A DNA stretch of 64,000 nt from Pantoea sp. 1.19 (GTDB lineage Bacteria > Pseudomonadota > Gammaproteobacteria > Enterobacterales > Enterobacteriaceae). The notes beneath the pieces were generated by a model. The model had not been told where the DNA came from, did not search any database, and saw only the letters and a list, made by a program, of their open reading frames with translations. Location: the NCBI RefSeq assembly GCF_001922585.1, contig NZ_MRBS01000006.1:60778-124777 (forward strand), in the 5' to 3' direction. Below, one piece after another: positions 1 to 14,473 of the stretch. Numbering within the stretch: the first letter of the stretch is position 1; the number at the start of each line of letters is the position of its first letter. The position numbers and the translations under genes were made by a program.

Positions 1-752
1 CTGCAAAACAGCGCCCGCGGACGCGATCGTCCGGACAGCATGGCGCAGACGGCAGCAAACCCGCCCTGCCGGCTGTAATCGCTGTGAAACACCCACTCCG
101 GCCGCACCGCCAGCCCGGCCTCAACCATGGCATCTTTCCAGCCATCCAGCCGATCGTGGGTGTTGAGCATCTCCTGCGGGCCGGCAAGGATCCCGACGTC
201 GCGGTAGCCGTGGCTGAGCAGGTGCTGCGTTACCTGTCGCGCGGCCGCGCGCTCATCCACCCGCAGTACGCTGACGTTACGCGCCGGATCAACCCGATCC
301 AGCATCACAAAGGGGGTGCCACTGGCCTGAATCATGTCGATATAGGGATGGCGATCGACGCTGGTGTAGAACAGGCCGTCGACCGGATGGGACAGCAGGT
401 GGTGCAGCAGCGCTTTTTCGCGTTTACGGCAGTCACCGGCATCCCCCAGCAGCATCACCAGGCCATTATTCAGCGCCTCCTGCTGAAAGGCGTGCGCCAC
501 CGAAGCAATAAAAGGGTTGGAGATATTGGGCACAACCAGCCCGTAGGTTTTACTGCGTCCGGATGCCAGCGAGCGCGCGGCGCCGTTTGGCCGGTAACCG
601 GTGGCTTTGATTGCGTCCAGCACTCGCTGCCGGGTCGCCTCGGCAACCGGTCTGGGTCCATCATTAATGACGTAGCTGACGACGGCCACCGAGGTGCCCG
701 CTGCCTTCGCGACATCCGCGCGGGTGATGCGCGGCGGAGTTGTTTTCGCCAA
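1..752 (-). CDS. LacI-family transcriptional regulator (3' end outside window)
   Basis: Ligand-responsive DNA-binding repressor; the ligand is unknown. The N-terminus has the LacI helix-turn-helix (ITRADVAKAAGTSVAVVSYVIN) followed by the hinge element ARSLASGRSKT. A periplasmic-binding-protein-like core follows (YGLVVPNISNPF, VDGLFYTSVDR, PFVMLDRVDP) and runs off the window edge near RPRALFC, so about the last quarter is missing. I chose the TTG at 752 because an AGGA Shine-Dalgarno lies six bases upstream and no ATG fits before the HTH. The MHS transporter gene lies 93 bp upstream on the same strand, so the two may be co-transcribed and the regulator may sense the transported compound (inference). 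A GC-rich inverted repeat without a T-run (about 792-809) lies in the gap. Confidence 0.85.
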   Translation of the reverse strand, partial: MAKTTPPRITRADVAKAAGTSVAVVSYVINDGPRPVAEATRQRVLDAIKATGYRPNGAARSLASGRSKTYGLVVPNISNPFIASVAHAFQQEALNNGLVMLLGDAGDCRKREKALLHHLLSHPVDGLFYTSVDRHPYIDMIQASGTPFVMLDRVDPARNVSVLRVDERAAARQVTQHLLSHGYRDVGILAGPQEMLNTHDRLDGWKDAMVEAGLAVRPEWVFHSDYSRQGGFAAVCAMLSGRSRPRALFC

Positions 753-845
753 TCTGGTTCCTGCTTATTTTACCCTGATAGCAATGGCATACCGGCCCTG
801 AAGGCCGGCGAAATATCTCATGACCGCTTTTTCCCTGACGACGCG

Positions 846-2225
846 CTATACGGCGTCTTCTGGCAGGTTCAGATCGCGCCCGCGCGTTTCGGGCGCCACA
901 AAGGTGGTGAAAAAGCCAATCCCGGCCATCACCATAAAGTAGAGCGCAATCGGCCACCAGTGCCCGGTCCACGACAGCAGCGCGGCCGCAATCAGCGGCG
1001 CCGTGCCCCCGGACAGGATGGAGCCCAGCTCTTTAGCCACCGCCATTTTGGTGTAGCGGTGACGTACGCCAAACAGCTCAACCCCCCACGCCGCCTGCAC
1101 GCCAAAGATCCCCAGCGAAGCCAGCCCCATGCCCACCACAATTACCGGAATCACTATCGCCGGCTCGCGGGAGTCCAGCAGCATAAAAGCTGGAAATGCG
1201 TAGACCATCAGTAGCAGGCAGAAAATGCGGTAGGTGATGCGGCGGCCAAAGCGATCGGACAGCCAGCCGGCCAGCGGAATGATCAGAAAGCCCAGCAGCG
1301 AGGCGATAAACACCGCCGAGGTCGGCACCGACTTGTCCACCATCAGCACTTTCGCCACGTAGCCAATGATAAAGCCCTGCGCAAGATAGGAGGGGCCGTT
1401 TTCGCCAATGCGCAGGCCAACCATCACCCAGAACGCACGGCTACGCTGCCAGAAGCTGCGGCGCGCCGCCGGCGCCGGCTGTGAGACCACTGCGGCGCGC
1501 TCGGCCTGTAGCTGCGCTTTCTGCTGTTCAAACACCGGCGTTTCGCGCAGCTGACGACGCAGCCACAGCGCCACCAGCGCAATCACCGCGCTGCTTAAGA
1601 ACGGAATGCGCCAGCCCCACTCCAGCAGGCTCTGCTGGTCCATTTGTACGACCGCCAACCAGACCAGTGAAGCCAGCAGCGTGCCGCTGTTAGAGCCGAG
1701 GGCGATCACCGACGACACCAGCCCGCGCCGCCGCGCCGGGGCGTACTCACCGAGCATCACCGTACCGCCGGACAGCTCCGCACCGGCACCGAAGCCCTGG
1801 CTAAAGCGCAGCAGCACCAGCAGCAGCGGGGCCCACAGGCCGATCGCCGCGTAGCTGGGGATCAGCCCGATGAGCGTGGTGGAGAGCCCCATCAGGATAA
1901 TGGTGCTGACCATGACGACCTTGCGCCCGCGGCGATCGCCCAGCCAGCCAAAGAAGAGCGCCCCCAGCGGACGGGCCAGAAAGCCGACCGACCAGGTCGC
2001 AAAGCTGGCCAGCAGCGCCATGGCCGGCGTGGCCTGCGGAAAGAACACATCGCCGAAGACAATCCCGGCGGCAAGGCCATACAGCGCGAAGTCGGCATAC
2101 TCCATGGCGGTGCCTAACCAACAGGAGAAGGTGGCACGCCAGAAATCCTGACGACCTTCGGGGGTAGCAAAACGGGCATCCGCAGCGGAGGAGGCCGGTG
2201 CAGGAGAAGTGTGCGGTGTAGTCAT
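846..2225 (-). CDS. MFS transporter of the MHS (metabolite:H+ symporter) family
   Basis: Predicted inner-membrane proton symporter with twelve transmembrane helices, 459 aa. It resembles ProP/ShiA/KgtP/YhjE-type MHS members, which carry organic acids, betaine or shikimate. The MFS loop 2-3 signature GWLGDRRGRK is at residues 93-102, and the conserved RFSQGFGAGAELSG stretch follows TM4. A hydrophilic N-terminal tail of about 25 residues precedes TM1 (FWRATFSCWLGTAMEY). The second half starts near FWVMVGLRIGENGP and has its own loop signature WLSDRFGRR. The substrate cannot be told from sequence. A LacI-family gene follows on the same strand, and the upstream spacer holds a perfect palindrome, so specific local regulation is likely (inference). 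Confidence 0.85.
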   Translation of the reverse strand: MTTPHTSPAPASSAADARFATPEGRQDFWRATFSCWLGTAMEYADFALYGLAAGIVFGDVFFPQATPAMALLASFATWSVGFLARPLGALFFGWLGDRRGRKVVMVSTIILMGLSTTLIGLIPSYAAIGLWAPLLLVLLRFSQGFGAGAELSGGTVMLGEYAPARRRGLVSSVIALGSNSGTLLASLVWLAVVQMDQQSLLEWGWRIPFLSSAVIALVALWLRRQLRETPVFEQQKAQLQAERAAVVSQPAPAARRSFWQRSRAFWVMVGLRIGENGPSYLAQGFIIGYVAKVLMVDKSVPTSAVFIASLLGFLIIPLAGWLSDRFGRRITYRIFCLLLMVYAFPAFMLLDSREPAIVIPVIVVGMGLASLGIFGVQAAWGVELFGVRHRYTKMAVAKELGSILSGGTAPLIAAALLSWTGHWWPIALYFMVMAGIGFFTTFVAPETRGRDLNLPEDAV

Positions 2226-2708
2226 GAAAAGTCCCTGTTAACGTACAAATCAATCAGTGCCCGTCCCTGGGCTCCGATGAAGGAGGAAACCGCTGGTCAG
2301 GTGCCGATGTATTGGAATTCCCTGGTGTTGGAATCTGTTATTGTTCAGCCCGCGCCGACGTTATCGTCGATCTCTGTGTGCAGAACAACCCAATGTTTGC
2401 CTGTCCGCGCCGTGACGCATCAGCTTTCATCCTGTCGTCATTATATCTACGCGCGTAGATAAAGCAATCCCCTTCACGCGCTATCGTTAATAAAGTTTCA
2501 CATTATCCACCGGCAACTTGATGGCATGATCTAGTTAATCAATAAGTTAAATTTAACTGGTCATGTAAAGCGGAAACAAATCGCAATCATTATGAAGATA
2601 AGCTTACTGCATCGCTCCGCCAGCCACCGCGAATCCTCGCCGCCTCGCCTGCCCGGGCGGGCGAAATCTGCTAAGGTAACGGCTCGGTGTTTTTTCTGGG
2701 GCAAGGTC
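2226..2708. other. intergenic region between the MHS transporter and the RpiR-type gene
   Basis: Divergent promoter region of about 480 bp. No convincing gene is seen: frames through 2211-2462 are short and have no family features. The only clear structure is the palindrome at 2444-2461. The stretch 2480-2600 is AT-rich compared with its neighbours and probably contains the promoters. Confidence 0.6.
2444..2461. promoter_or_regulatory. perfect 18-bp palindrome, candidate operator
   Basis: TATCTACGCGCGTAGATA reads identically on both strands with no gap. It lies about 220 bp upstream of the MHS transporter start and 265 bp upstream of the RpiR-type gene. Uninterrupted dyads of this size are typical of dimeric repressor operators (GntR, TetR or similar). 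The cognate protein is unknown, and I do not match it to a known consensus. Confidence 0.45.
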
Positions 2709-3434
2709 ATGTTTTCTCATGCGGCACTGGCGACGCTTAACGCGCTGGAAATGCAGGTGTATCACTTCGTTATCACGCATCGCGATACCATCTGCTCGAT
2801 GACCATTCGCCAGCTGGCAGAAGCCGCAGGGGTCTCGACCACTACCGTGCTGCGCTTCTGCCGCAAAATGGAGTGTGATGGCTGGGCGGAGTTCCGCATC
2901 CGCGTCAAGCTGTGGCTGGCAGAACCCGCTGAACAGCCGGAAAATTTCGGTCTGAGCGACATCATGGGCTTTTTCCGCAGCATCGATAATGCGGAATTTG
3001 ACGCGCAGATCGCCAGGGCGACCCGGCTGCTTGCCGAGGCCAGGCAGGTGATTTTTGTTGGCGCGGGCAGCTCCGGCACGCTGGGCAAGTATGGCGCACG
3101 TTTCTTTTCTAACATGGGAAAGCTGAGCAGCTATATTGACGACCCCTGGTATCCTATCAATCGCGACGGCTACCGCGATGCGGTGGCGGTGATCCTTTCG
3201 GTCTCCGGTGAAACGGCGGAGATCCTGCGCCTGGCCAGCCAGCTGAGCCAGCAGCACTGCCGCGTGATCAGCCTGACCCGCAGTGCACACTGTTCACTGG
3301 CCGGACTGTCGGATCTCAACCTCTCCTATCACATTCCACAGGACCGCCTGGCCGGACAGTACGATATCACCTCGCAAATTCCGGTGATGTATCTGCTGGA
3401 AACCCTCGGCCGTTCGCTGGCGTTGCGGGGATAA
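2709..3434 (+). CDS. RpiR/MurR-family transcriptional regulator
   Basis: Sugar-phosphate-responsive regulator of 241 aa. The N-terminal HTH_6 domain is at about residues 10-60 (MTIRQLAEAAGVSTTTVLRFCRKM). A SIS sugar-phosphate-binding domain starts near residue 114 (VIFVGAGSSGTLGKYG) and includes AVILSVSGETAEI. The frame is open further upstream (to 2592), but those 39 residues have no domain character. The ATG at 2709 starts just before the HTH and has G-rich sequence upstream. It lies 140 bp upstream of bglA on the same strand, so a role in beta-glucoside phosphate use is plausible, in the manner of GlvR-like regulators (inference). Confidence 0.8.
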   Translation: MFSHAALATLNALEMQVYHFVITHRDTICSMTIRQLAEAAGVSTTTVLRFCRKMECDGWAEFRIRVKLWLAEPAEQPENFGLSDIMGFFRSIDNAEFDAQIARATRLLAEARQVIFVGAGSSGTLGKYGARFFSNMGKLSSYIDDPWYPINRDGYRDAVAVILSVSGETAEILRLASQLSQQHCRVISLTRSAHCSLAGLSDLNLSYHIPQDRLAGQYDITSQIPVMYLLETLGRSLALRG

Positions 3435-3490
3435 AAAAACAGGCTGTTTTTTTACGGTAACATGTCACTTTTCCCCACCGGTGTTATAGC

Positions 3491-3518
3491 GTGACAAGGC
3501 TTTTTGCTTTGCTACACT
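3491..3518 (+). promoter_or_regulatory. candidate sigma-70 promoter for bglA
   Basis: GTGACA (3491-3496) and TACACT (3513-3518) are separated by 16 bp. They lie about 57 bp upstream of the bglA start codon, which has a strong AAGGAG Shine-Dalgarno. Predicted by eye only. Confidence 0.4.
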
Positions 3519-3538
3519 GCGGCAGACACCGGTTCTGA

Positions 3539-5014
<1,476 letters not shown>

Positions 5015-5056
5015 TCCCTGCGGGCGCGGCCTTCCACCGCCGCGCCCGCGCCGCGA

Positions 5057-5797
5057 TCAGCGCCCGCCGGCCGCGTCGATCAGCGAGCCGGTGACGTAGG
5101 AAGCGCTATCGCTCAGCAGCCAGCCGATGATCTCCGCCACTTCTTCCGGCTGACCGCCACGCTGCATCGGTATCGACGCGGCCAGCCGGTCAACGCGGTG
5201 CGGCTCGCCCCCGTCCGCGTGCATCTCGGTGTAGATAAAGCCGGGGCGGACGCCGTTTACGCGGATCCCCTGCGCCGCCACCTCCAGTGACAGTCCCTGA
5301 GTGATCGCATCCATGGCCGCTTTCGAGGCGGCGTAATCAACGTACTCATTGGGTGCGCCCAGCCGGGCGGCGGCGGAGGAGACATTCACAATCGCGCCGC
5401 CTTTGCCGTGGGGCAGCGCCATGCGCTTCACCGCTTCGCGGCAGCACAGCAGGGTGCCGGTGACGTTGGTCGTCAGCACCCGGTTAATCCGTTCGGCGGT
5501 CAGTCCGGTCACCCGCGACTGGGTAAACAGTACCCCGGCGTTATTGACCAGCGCGGCCAGATGACCGTGCGCCTGATCGATACGCGCAAACATCGCCAGC
5601 ACCTGCTGCTCATCGGCAATATCGGCTTGCACGCTAAACGCGCGCCCGCCCTCTTTTTCAATCTGAAATACCAGCGCCTCCGCGTCGTCAACGCGCTGGC
5701 GGTAGTTGACCACCACCCGGTATCCCTGACGCGCCAGTAGCAGCGATGTCGCGCGGCCAATACCGCGACTGCCGCCGGTCACCAGTGCAATATTCAT
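5057..5797 (-). CDS. ygfF: SDR-family NAD(P)-dependent oxidoreductase YgfF
   Basis: Short-chain dehydrogenase/reductase of 246 aa; the physiological substrate is unknown. The Rossmann glycine motif TGGSRGIGR is at residues 7-15, NNAG at 85-88, and the catalytic Ser (NVSS, about 140), Tyr155 and Lys159 (YAASK) are all present. The C-terminal half carries the usual VRPGFIYTEMH and SYVTGSLID motifs. The sequence closely follows E. coli YgfF, which also lies between bglA and gcvP. The start is supported by GGAGG just upstream. It follows gcvP on the same strand but is separated from it by a strong terminator. Confidence 0.92.
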   Translation of the reverse strand: MNIALVTGGSRGIGRATSLLLARQGYRVVVNYRQRVDDAEALVFQIEKEGGRAFSVQADIADEQQVLAMFARIDQAHGHLAALVNNAGVLFTQSRVTGLTAERINRVLTTNVTGTLLCCREAVKRMALPHGKGGAIVNVSSAAARLGAPNEYVDYAASKAAMDAITQGLSLEVAAQGIRVNGVRPGFIYTEMHADGGEPHRVDRLAASIPMQRGGQPEEVAEIIGWLLSDSASYVTGSLIDAAGGR

Positions 5798-5809
5798 CGC
5801 TCCCCTCCT

Positions 5810-5840
5810 AAAAAAAAGGCCGGGCAGCAGCGCCCGGCCT
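5810..5840 (-). terminator. rho-independent terminator of the gcvTHP operon
   Basis: Read on the minus strand, a 9-bp GC-rich stem (AGGCCGGGC pairing with GCCCGGCCT) with a 6-nt loop is followed by a run of eight T. It lies 20 bp past the gcvP stop and just before ygfF. Confidence 0.9.
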
Positions 5841-5859
5841 GTTAATGACTATAGCGCTC

Positions 5860-8730
5860 TCAGGCGTATTCGCTCATCGGCACGCAGGCACAGAACAGAT
5901 TACGATCGCCGTAGACGTCGTCGAGACGCTTGACCGTTGGCCAGTATTTATTGTGATAGCCCGCCGGGAACGCCGCCAGTTCACGGCTGTAGGGGTGTGA
6001 CCACTCCCCCATCAGCTCAGGCTGAATGTGTGGGGCGTTAACCAGCGGGTTATCGTCCGCCGGCCACTCCCCGGCGGCCACGCGATCGATCTCCATGCGG
6101 ATGGCCAGCATGGCGTCGATGAAGCGATCCAGTTCGGCTTTGCTCTCCGACTCGGTCGGCTCGACCATCAGCGTGCCGGCTACCGGGAATGACATGGTCG
6201 GCGCGTGGAAACCGTAATCAATCAGGCGCTTGGCAATGTCCAGCTCACCGATCCCGGTCTGCTCTTTCAGCGGCCGGATATCGAGAATGCATTCGTGCGC
6301 CACGTGCCCCTCGCGACCGGTGTACAGAACCGGCCAGGCGCTGCCCAGACGTTTGGCAAGGTAGTTAGCATTCAGGATCGCCACCGAGCTGGCCTGCTTC
6401 AGCCCCTCGGCGCCCATCATGCGGATATACATCCAGCTGATTGGCAGGATCGAGGCGCTACCAAACGGCGCCGCCGACACCGCGCCCTGCTGCGTCAGTA
6501 CGCCGTCGAGCTGCACCACGCTGTGGCCGGGAACAAAGGGCGCAAGGTGGGCTTTCACACCGATCGGTCCCATGCCCGGGCCGCCGCCGCCGTGTGGAAT
6601 ACAGAAGGTTTTATGTAGATTAAGGTGTGACACGTCCGCGCCGATGTAGCCCGGCGTGGTGATCCCCACCTGCGCATTCATGTTAGCGCCATCAAGGTAA
6701 ACCTGACCGCCAAACTGGTGCACAATGTGGCATACCTCGCGGATGGTCTCTTCATAGACGCCGTGGGTCGACGGATAGGTGACCATGATGCAGGAGAGCG
6801 CCTCGCCCGCCTGCTGCGCTTTTTCACGCAGATCGTGCAGATCGATATTGCCCTGCCTGTCGCAGGCCACCACCACCACGCTCATCCCGGCCATCTGCGC
6901 CGACGCCGGGTTGGTGCCGTGCGCCGAAGAGGGGATCAGGCAGATATGCCGTGCGCCTTCATTGCGGCTTTCATGATAGCGGCGGATCGCCAGCAGCCCG
7001 GCATATTCGCCCTGCGCACCGGAATTCGGCTGCATACAGAGCGCATCGTAGCCGGTCAGCTGCACCAGCCACTGCGACAGCTGGCCAATCATTTGCACAT
7101 AGCCACCGGCCTGCTCCACCGGACAGAAGGGGTGCAGCTCGGCGAATTCTGGCCAGGTGATCGGGATCATCTCCGCCGCGGCGTTCAGCTTCATCGTGCA
7201 GGATCCCAGCGGGATCATGGCCTGGTTCAGCGCCAGATCCTTTTTCTCCAGGCTGTGCATATAGCGCATCATCTCGGTTTCGCTGTGATAGCGGTTAAAC
7301 ACCGGATGGGTGAGAATTGGCGTGCGGCGCTGCATCGCCGCCGGGATCGCAGCGCTGTCCTGTGCCTGCGCATCCAGCGCAGCAATGTGTATTCCGTGGG
7401 CGTCACCCAGCAGAATGGCAAACAGCGTGTTCACATCGTCCCGGGTGGTGGTTTCGTCCAGCGTGATCCCCACCGCATTGCGTAAATCGCTCCGCAGATT
7501 GACGCCAAAGCTCAGCGCGCGCTCAATGATCGCCGCCTTGTCAACGACCTCCACGGTCAGGGTGTCGAACCAGTGATGATGGCGCAACCTGACGCCCCCC
7601 TGCTGCAGGCCAAGCGCCAGCAGTGTCGTCAGGCGGTGAATTCGATCGGCAATGCGCTTCAGCCCCACCGGCCCGTGGTAGACGGCATACAGGCTGGCGA
7701 TATTCGCCAGCAGCACCTGCGAGGTGCAAATATTCGAGTTCGCCTTTTCACGGCGAATGTGCTGTTCGCGGGTCTGCATTGCCATGCGCAGCGCGGTGTT
7801 GCCGGCGGCATCGCGCGACACGCCAATAATACGTCCCGGCATGGCGCGTTTAAATTCGTCGCGGCTGGCGAAGAATGCCGCGTGCGGCCCGCCGTAGCCC
7901 ATAGGTACGCCGAAGCGCTGGGCCGAGCCAAACACAATATCGGCGCCCTGCTGACCCGGGGCTGTCAGGCTAACCAGCGCCATCAGCTCAGCGGCCACGC
8001 TGATCACCACCTTCCGCTCGCGCAGCTCGTCGATCAGCGCGCGATAATCATGCACCTCGCCGCCGGTACCGACCTGCTGCAGCAGCACGCCGAACAGATC
8101 CTGATGATCGCGGGCTTTTTCCGCCTGATCCACCACGAGGGTGAAGCCGAAGGTCTCAGCGCGAGTGCGCACCACGTCCAGGGTTTGCGGATGGACGTCG
8201 GCGGCGACAAAAAAGGTATTGGCGTGTTTCAGCTTGCTGATGCGTTTGGCCATCGCCATCGCTTCGGCAGCGGCGGTGGCCTCATCCAGCAGCGAGGCCG
8301 ACGCCACGTCGAGGCCGGTCAGATCGAGCGTCAACTGCTGAAAATTCAGCAGCGCTTCCAGCCGTCCCTGTGACACTTCCGGCTGATAAGGCGTATAAGC
8401 GGTATACCAGCCGGGATTTTCCAGCATATTGCGCAGAATCACCGGCGGCGTCAGCACCGCGCTGTAGCCCATGCCGATCCAGGATTTATAACGCTGGTTC
8501 TGACTGGCCATCGCTTTCAGTTCGGCCAGCGCCTGATGCTCGGTGCAGGCATCACCGACGGCGGGCGGGCCCGGCAGTTGAATATCGGTCGGCACGATGC
8601 GGCCAATCAGCGCCGCCAGCGACTCGGCGCCCACGGCCGCCAGCATCTGCTGCTGCTCATCGGCAGAAGGCCCAATATGGCGTTCAATAAAGGCGCCGGT
8701 ATGTTCAAGCTGACTGAGGGTCTGGGTCAT
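5860..8730 (-). CDS. gcvP: glycine dehydrogenase (decarboxylating), P-protein
   Basis: PLP-dependent P-protein of the glycine cleavage system. It decarboxylates glycine and transfers the aminomethyl group to the lipoyl arm of GcvH. The 956-aa length fits the single-chain enterobacterial enzyme (957 aa in E. coli). The N-terminal domain has ERHIGPS and [15 protein letters not shown]. The C-terminal PLP domain contains [16 protein letters not shown], whose Lys (near residue 700) forms the Schiff base. An AGGA Shine-Dalgarno precedes the start. It is the last gene of gcvT-gcvH-gcvP, 28 bp after gcvH. Confidence 0.97.
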   Translation of the reverse strand: MTQTLSQLEHTGAFIERHIGPSADEQQQMLAAVGAESLAALIGRIVPTDIQLPGPPAVGDACTEHQALAELKAMASQNQRYKSWIGMGYSAVLTPPVILRNMLENPGWYTAYTPYQPEVSQGRLEALLNFQQLTLDLTGLDVASASLLDEATAAAEAMAMAKRISKLKHANTFFVAADVHPQTLDVVRTRAETFGFTLVVDQAEKARDHQDLFGVLLQQVGTGGEVHDYRALIDELRERKVVISVAAELMALVSLTAPGQQGADIVFGSAQRFGVPMGYGGPHAAFFASRDEFKRAMPGRIIGVSRDAAGNTALRMAMQTREQHIRREKANSNICTSQVLLANIASLYAVYHGPVGLKRIADRIHRLTTLLALGLQQGGVRLRHHHWFDTLTVEVVDKAAIIERALSFGVNLRSDLRNAVGITLDETTTRDDVNTLFAILLGDAHGIHIAALDAQAQDSAAIPAAMQRRTPILTHPVFNRYHSETEMMRYMHSLEKKDLALNQAMIPLGSCTMKLNAAAEMIPITWPEFAELHPFCPVEQAGGYVQMIGQLSQWLVQLTGYDALCMQPNSGAQGEYAGLLAIRRYHESRNEGARHICLIPSSAHGTNPASAQMAGMSVVVVACDRQGNIDLHDLREKAQQAGEALSCIMVTYPSTHGVYEETIREVCHIVHQFGGQVYLDGANMNAQVGITTPGYIGADVSHLNLHKTFCIPHGGGGPGMGPIGVKAHLAPFVPGHSVVQLDGVLTQQGAVSAAPFGSASILPISWMYIRMMGAEGLKQASSVAILNANYLAKRLGSAWPVLYTGREGHVAHECILDIRPLKEQTGIGELDIAKRLIDYGFHAPTMSFPVAGTLMVEPTESESKAELDRFIDAMLAIRMEIDRVAAGEWPADDNPLVNAPHIQPELMGEWSHPYSRELAAFPAGYHNKYWPTVKRLDDVYGDRNLFCACVPMSEYA

Positions 8731-8758
8731 AGCGATACATCCTGGTTACGACAGAAAA

Positions 8759-9148
8759 TTATTCGGCGATCAGCGCGCTGTAGGCGGCGGCATCCAGCAG
8801 CGCGGCGACTTCACTTTCATCACTGGCTTTGATCTTGTAGATCCAGCCGTCTGCGTAGGGGGCGCCATTGACGGTCTCCGGGCTTCCGTCCAGACCGGCG
8901 TTCACTTCGAGGATCTCACCGGAAATCGGGCTGTAGATGTCGGAGGCAGCCTTGACTGATTCAACCACCCCCACGGTGTCATTGGCGTTCACCTGCTCGC
9001 CCACCGCCGGCGTCACTTCGACAAACACCACATCGCCCAGCAGTTCCTGAGCGTGATGGGTGATGCCCACCACGTAGACGCCCTCGCCCTCGGCGCGGAC
9101 CCATTCATGTTCGGCAGAATATTTCAGGCTGTTTGGTACATTGCTCAT
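8759..9148 (-). CDS. gcvH: glycine cleavage system H-protein
   Basis: Small lipoyl carrier (129 aa) that shuttles the aminomethyl intermediate from GcvP to GcvT and electrons to the L-protein. The lipoylated Lys66 sits in [12 protein letters not shown] start at the ATG at 9148 ([16 protein letters not shown]), which has GGAGAA six bases upstream and matches family N-termini. A longer frame to 9169 adds seven residues with no homology. It lies between gcvT and gcvP. Confidence 0.96.
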   Translation of the reverse strand: MSNVPNSLKYSAEHEWVRAEGEGVYVVGITHHAQELLGDVVFVEVTPAVGEQVNANDTVGVVESVKAASDIYSPISGEILEVNAGLDGSPETVNGAPYADGWIYKIKASDESEVAALLDAAAYSALIAE

Positions 9149-9177
9149 TACGGGTTCTCCAAAAAACATCAGCGGAA

Positions 9178-10272
9178 TTACGCAACCGGCTTGCCGGCGC
9201 GAACAAACAGGGGGGCGGTGACGGCCACCGGCACTTCACGATGGCGGATCACCACGGTAGCGCTGTCGACGAGGGCCACCGGTACCCGGGCCAGCGCGAT
9301 GCTGTAGCCCAGCGTCGGTGAGAAGGTGCCGCTGGTGATCGTCCCTTCCAGCAGGTTGCCCTGCGCATCGCTGCCGCGTACCGGCAGACCGCTGCGCAAC
9401 ACGCCTTTCTCTTTCATGACCAGCCCCACCAGCTTGTCGCCGACGGTGTGGCGCTGGCGCTCCAGCGCCTCACGGCCGATAAACTCGCGATCGGGCGGCG
9501 CCCAGGCAACCGTCCAGGCCATGTTAGCCGCCAGCGGCGAGACCTGCTCATCCATGTCCTGGCCATACAGGTTCATACCGGCCTCCAGCCGCAGCGTGTC
9601 GCGCGCGCCCAACCCGGCCGGTTGCACGCCCGCCGCCAGCAGCCGCTGCCAAAAATCCGCGGCGCACGCCGCGGGCAGCGCGATCTCATAGCCAGCCTCA
9701 CCGGTATAGCCGGTAGTGGCGATAAACAGGTCGCCGGCCTGCACGCCGTAAAAAGGTTTCATCCCGTCAATAGCCTGACGCTGTGCCTCGCTGAGCAGCG
9801 TCTGTACTTTCGCCTGCGCCTGCGGCCCCTGCACGGCAATCAGCGCCAGATCGTCGCGCTCGCGCAGGGTGACGTCATACGCCTGCGCGTGGCGGGCGAT
9901 CCACGCCAGATCCTTCTCGCGCGTGGCCGAGTTGACCACCAGGCGAAAGCTATCTTCAGCGAGAAAATAGACAATCAGATCGTCAATGACGCCGCCCGAT
10001 GCGTTGAGCATCGCGGTGTAGAGCGCTCTGCCGGGCTGGGTCAGTTTGGCCACGTCGTTGGCCAGCAGATAACGCAAAAACTCACGGGTGCGCACGCCCT
10101 GCAGATCCACGATGGTCATGTGCGAAACGTCAAACATGCCGGCATCGCTGCGCACCGCGTGATGTTCGTCCAGCTGCGAGCCGTAGTGCAGCGGCATCAT
10201 CCAGCCGTGGAAGTCAACCATGCGGGCACCACAGGCCTGGTGCTGAGCAAACAAAGGGGTCTGCTGGGTCAT
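9178..10272 (-). CDS. gcvT: aminomethyltransferase, glycine cleavage T-protein
   Basis: Folate-dependent aminomethyltransferase of 364 aa. It releases ammonia from the aminomethyl-lipoyl H-protein and makes 5,10-methylene-tetrahydrofolate. Family features include [24 protein letters not shown] (folate site region) and [17 protein letters not shown]. The ATG at 10272 ([11 protein letters not shown]) has GAGAGGA just upstream. The frame extends to 10359, but those 29 residues are not family-like. It is the first gene of the operon, so the operon promoter lies in the 469-bp spacer shared with fadH. Confidence 0.96.
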   Translation of the reverse strand: MTQQTPLFAQHQACGARMVDFHGWMMPLHYGSQLDEHHAVRSDAGMFDVSHMTIVDLQGVRTREFLRYLLANDVAKLTQPGRALYTAMLNASGGVIDDLIVYFLAEDSFRLVVNSATREKDLAWIARHAQAYDVTLRERDDLALIAVQGPQAQAKVQTLLSEAQRQAIDGMKPFYGVQAGDLFIATTGYTGEAGYEIALPAACAADFWQRLLAAGVQPAGLGARDTLRLEAGMNLYGQDMDEQVSPLAANMAWTVAWAPPDREFIGREALERQRHTVGDKLVGLVMKEKGVLRSGLPVRGSDAQGNLLEGTITSGTFSPTLGYSIALARVPVALVDSATVVIRHREVPVAVTAPLFVRAGKPVA

Positions 10273-10610
10273 TGGGGTCCTCTCGGGAGTCAAGTCAGCC
10301 TGCACGAATGGTCGCAAAACAGCGCGACGCAAACGATACCATGCCGGCAAAGTTATCACCTTCAGCGGGGATTAACCATAAGCTAAATGAGGGTGAACCG
10401 TTTCGGTGCACGAAAAAAGAGATCGCAGTGTGCAGCATTTTGAGCTGGAAAAATGCGGCACATGCCACACAAAATCAGACCTGTTCGGTAAAACACCGAT
10501 GTGATGGGCAGTCAGCCATTTTTATCACCGCTTTTTTTCATCCCACCCGCGCCTTTTCAGATAATAAAAAGTAATTCGAACGCGGAATAGAATTAGAATT
10601 TTTCAAACGA

Positions 10611-10627
10611 TGCGCCATATTGGTGCA
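10611..10627. promoter_or_regulatory. NtrC (GlnG)-type binding site, near consensus
   Basis: TGCGCCATATTGGTGCA differs in one base from the enterobacterial NtrC consensus TGCACCA-N3-TGGTGCA and is a near-perfect dyad. No sigma-54 promoter of the GG-N10-GC type was found next to it, so the assignment rests on the motif alone. Confidence 0.45.
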
Positions 10628-10709
10628 GCGCGCAGGGCGGCCCCTTTTTTGACGCGACTCACAGCTTTGCGCTCGCCGTCTGGCCTTTGACGACCCAGCA
10701 GGTAAAGTT

Positions 10710-13893
<3,184 letters not shown>

Positions 13894-13966
13894 GGGATCT
13901 CCGTGGTAAGATGAGCAGCCCGCAAAACGGGCGCGCAGTATACTGGTTTTTGTTTACGGAGTCCTG

Positions 13967-14473
13967 ATGTCCTCACTGATTTACCTGCAAGGCTATCCCG
14001 AGACGCTGCTGGAACAGGTGCGATCGCTGATTGCCCAGCGGCGGCTGGGCGACGTGCTGGCCAGCCGCTACCCGGATCGCCACAGCATTACCAGCGACAG
14101 CGCCCTCTGGGAGTACGTCACCGGGTTAAAACAGCGCTGGCTGCGCAACGCGCCGCCCATCAATAAAGTCGCCTATGACAGTAAAATCCGGGTGATGAAG
14201 CACGCACTGGGGCTGCATACCGCCGTCTCGCGGGTGCAGGGCGGCAAACTGAAAGCCAAGGCGGAAATCCGCGTCGCCACGCTGTTTAAGCAGGCGCCGG
14301 AGCCCTTCCTGAAAATGATCGTGGTGCACGAGCTCGCGCACCTCAAGGAGAAGGATCACAACAAGGCGTTTTACCAGCTGTGCTGTCATATGGAGCCGCA
14401 CTATCACCAGCTGGAATTTGACACCCGCCTGTGGCTGACCCAGCGGGCGTTAGCCGGCCAGGGCGAAGGCTAA
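13967..14473 (+). CDS. ygjP: YgjP family M48-like metallohydrolase
   Basis: YgjP-like protein (168 aa; about 167 in E. coli). The zinc motif HELAH (His121, Glu122, His125) is followed by LKEKDHNKAF, which supplies the third ligand region as in SprT/WLM-type proteins. E. coli YgjP has been reported to act on UTP, so a nucleotide-hydrolase role is possible rather than proteolysis. There is no signal peptide, so it is cytoplasmic. It is divergent from rlmG with a 73-bp shared spacer, and its stop overlaps the convergent serine-hydrolase gene by 4 bp. Confidence 0.88.
   Translation: MSSLIYLQGYPETLLEQVRSLIAQRRLGDVLASRYPDRHSITSDSALWEYVTGLKQRWLRNAPPINKVAYDSKIRVMKHALGLHTAVSRVQGGKLKAKAEIRVATLFKQAPEPFLKMIVVHELAHLKEKDHNKAFYQLCCHMEPHYHQLEFDTRLWLTQRALAGQGEG

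Noticed and set aside
84-1214. Long plus-strand open frame across the LacI-family gene and the end of the MHS transporter
   Set aside because: It is antisense to two genes with clear domains, spans their gap, and has no family motif or Shine-Dalgarno; GC-rich coding sequence often opens the opposite frame.
10273-10610. Sigma-54 promoter near the NtrC-type site
   Set aside because: No GG-N10-GC element with a good TGGCAC/TTGC context was found on either strand.
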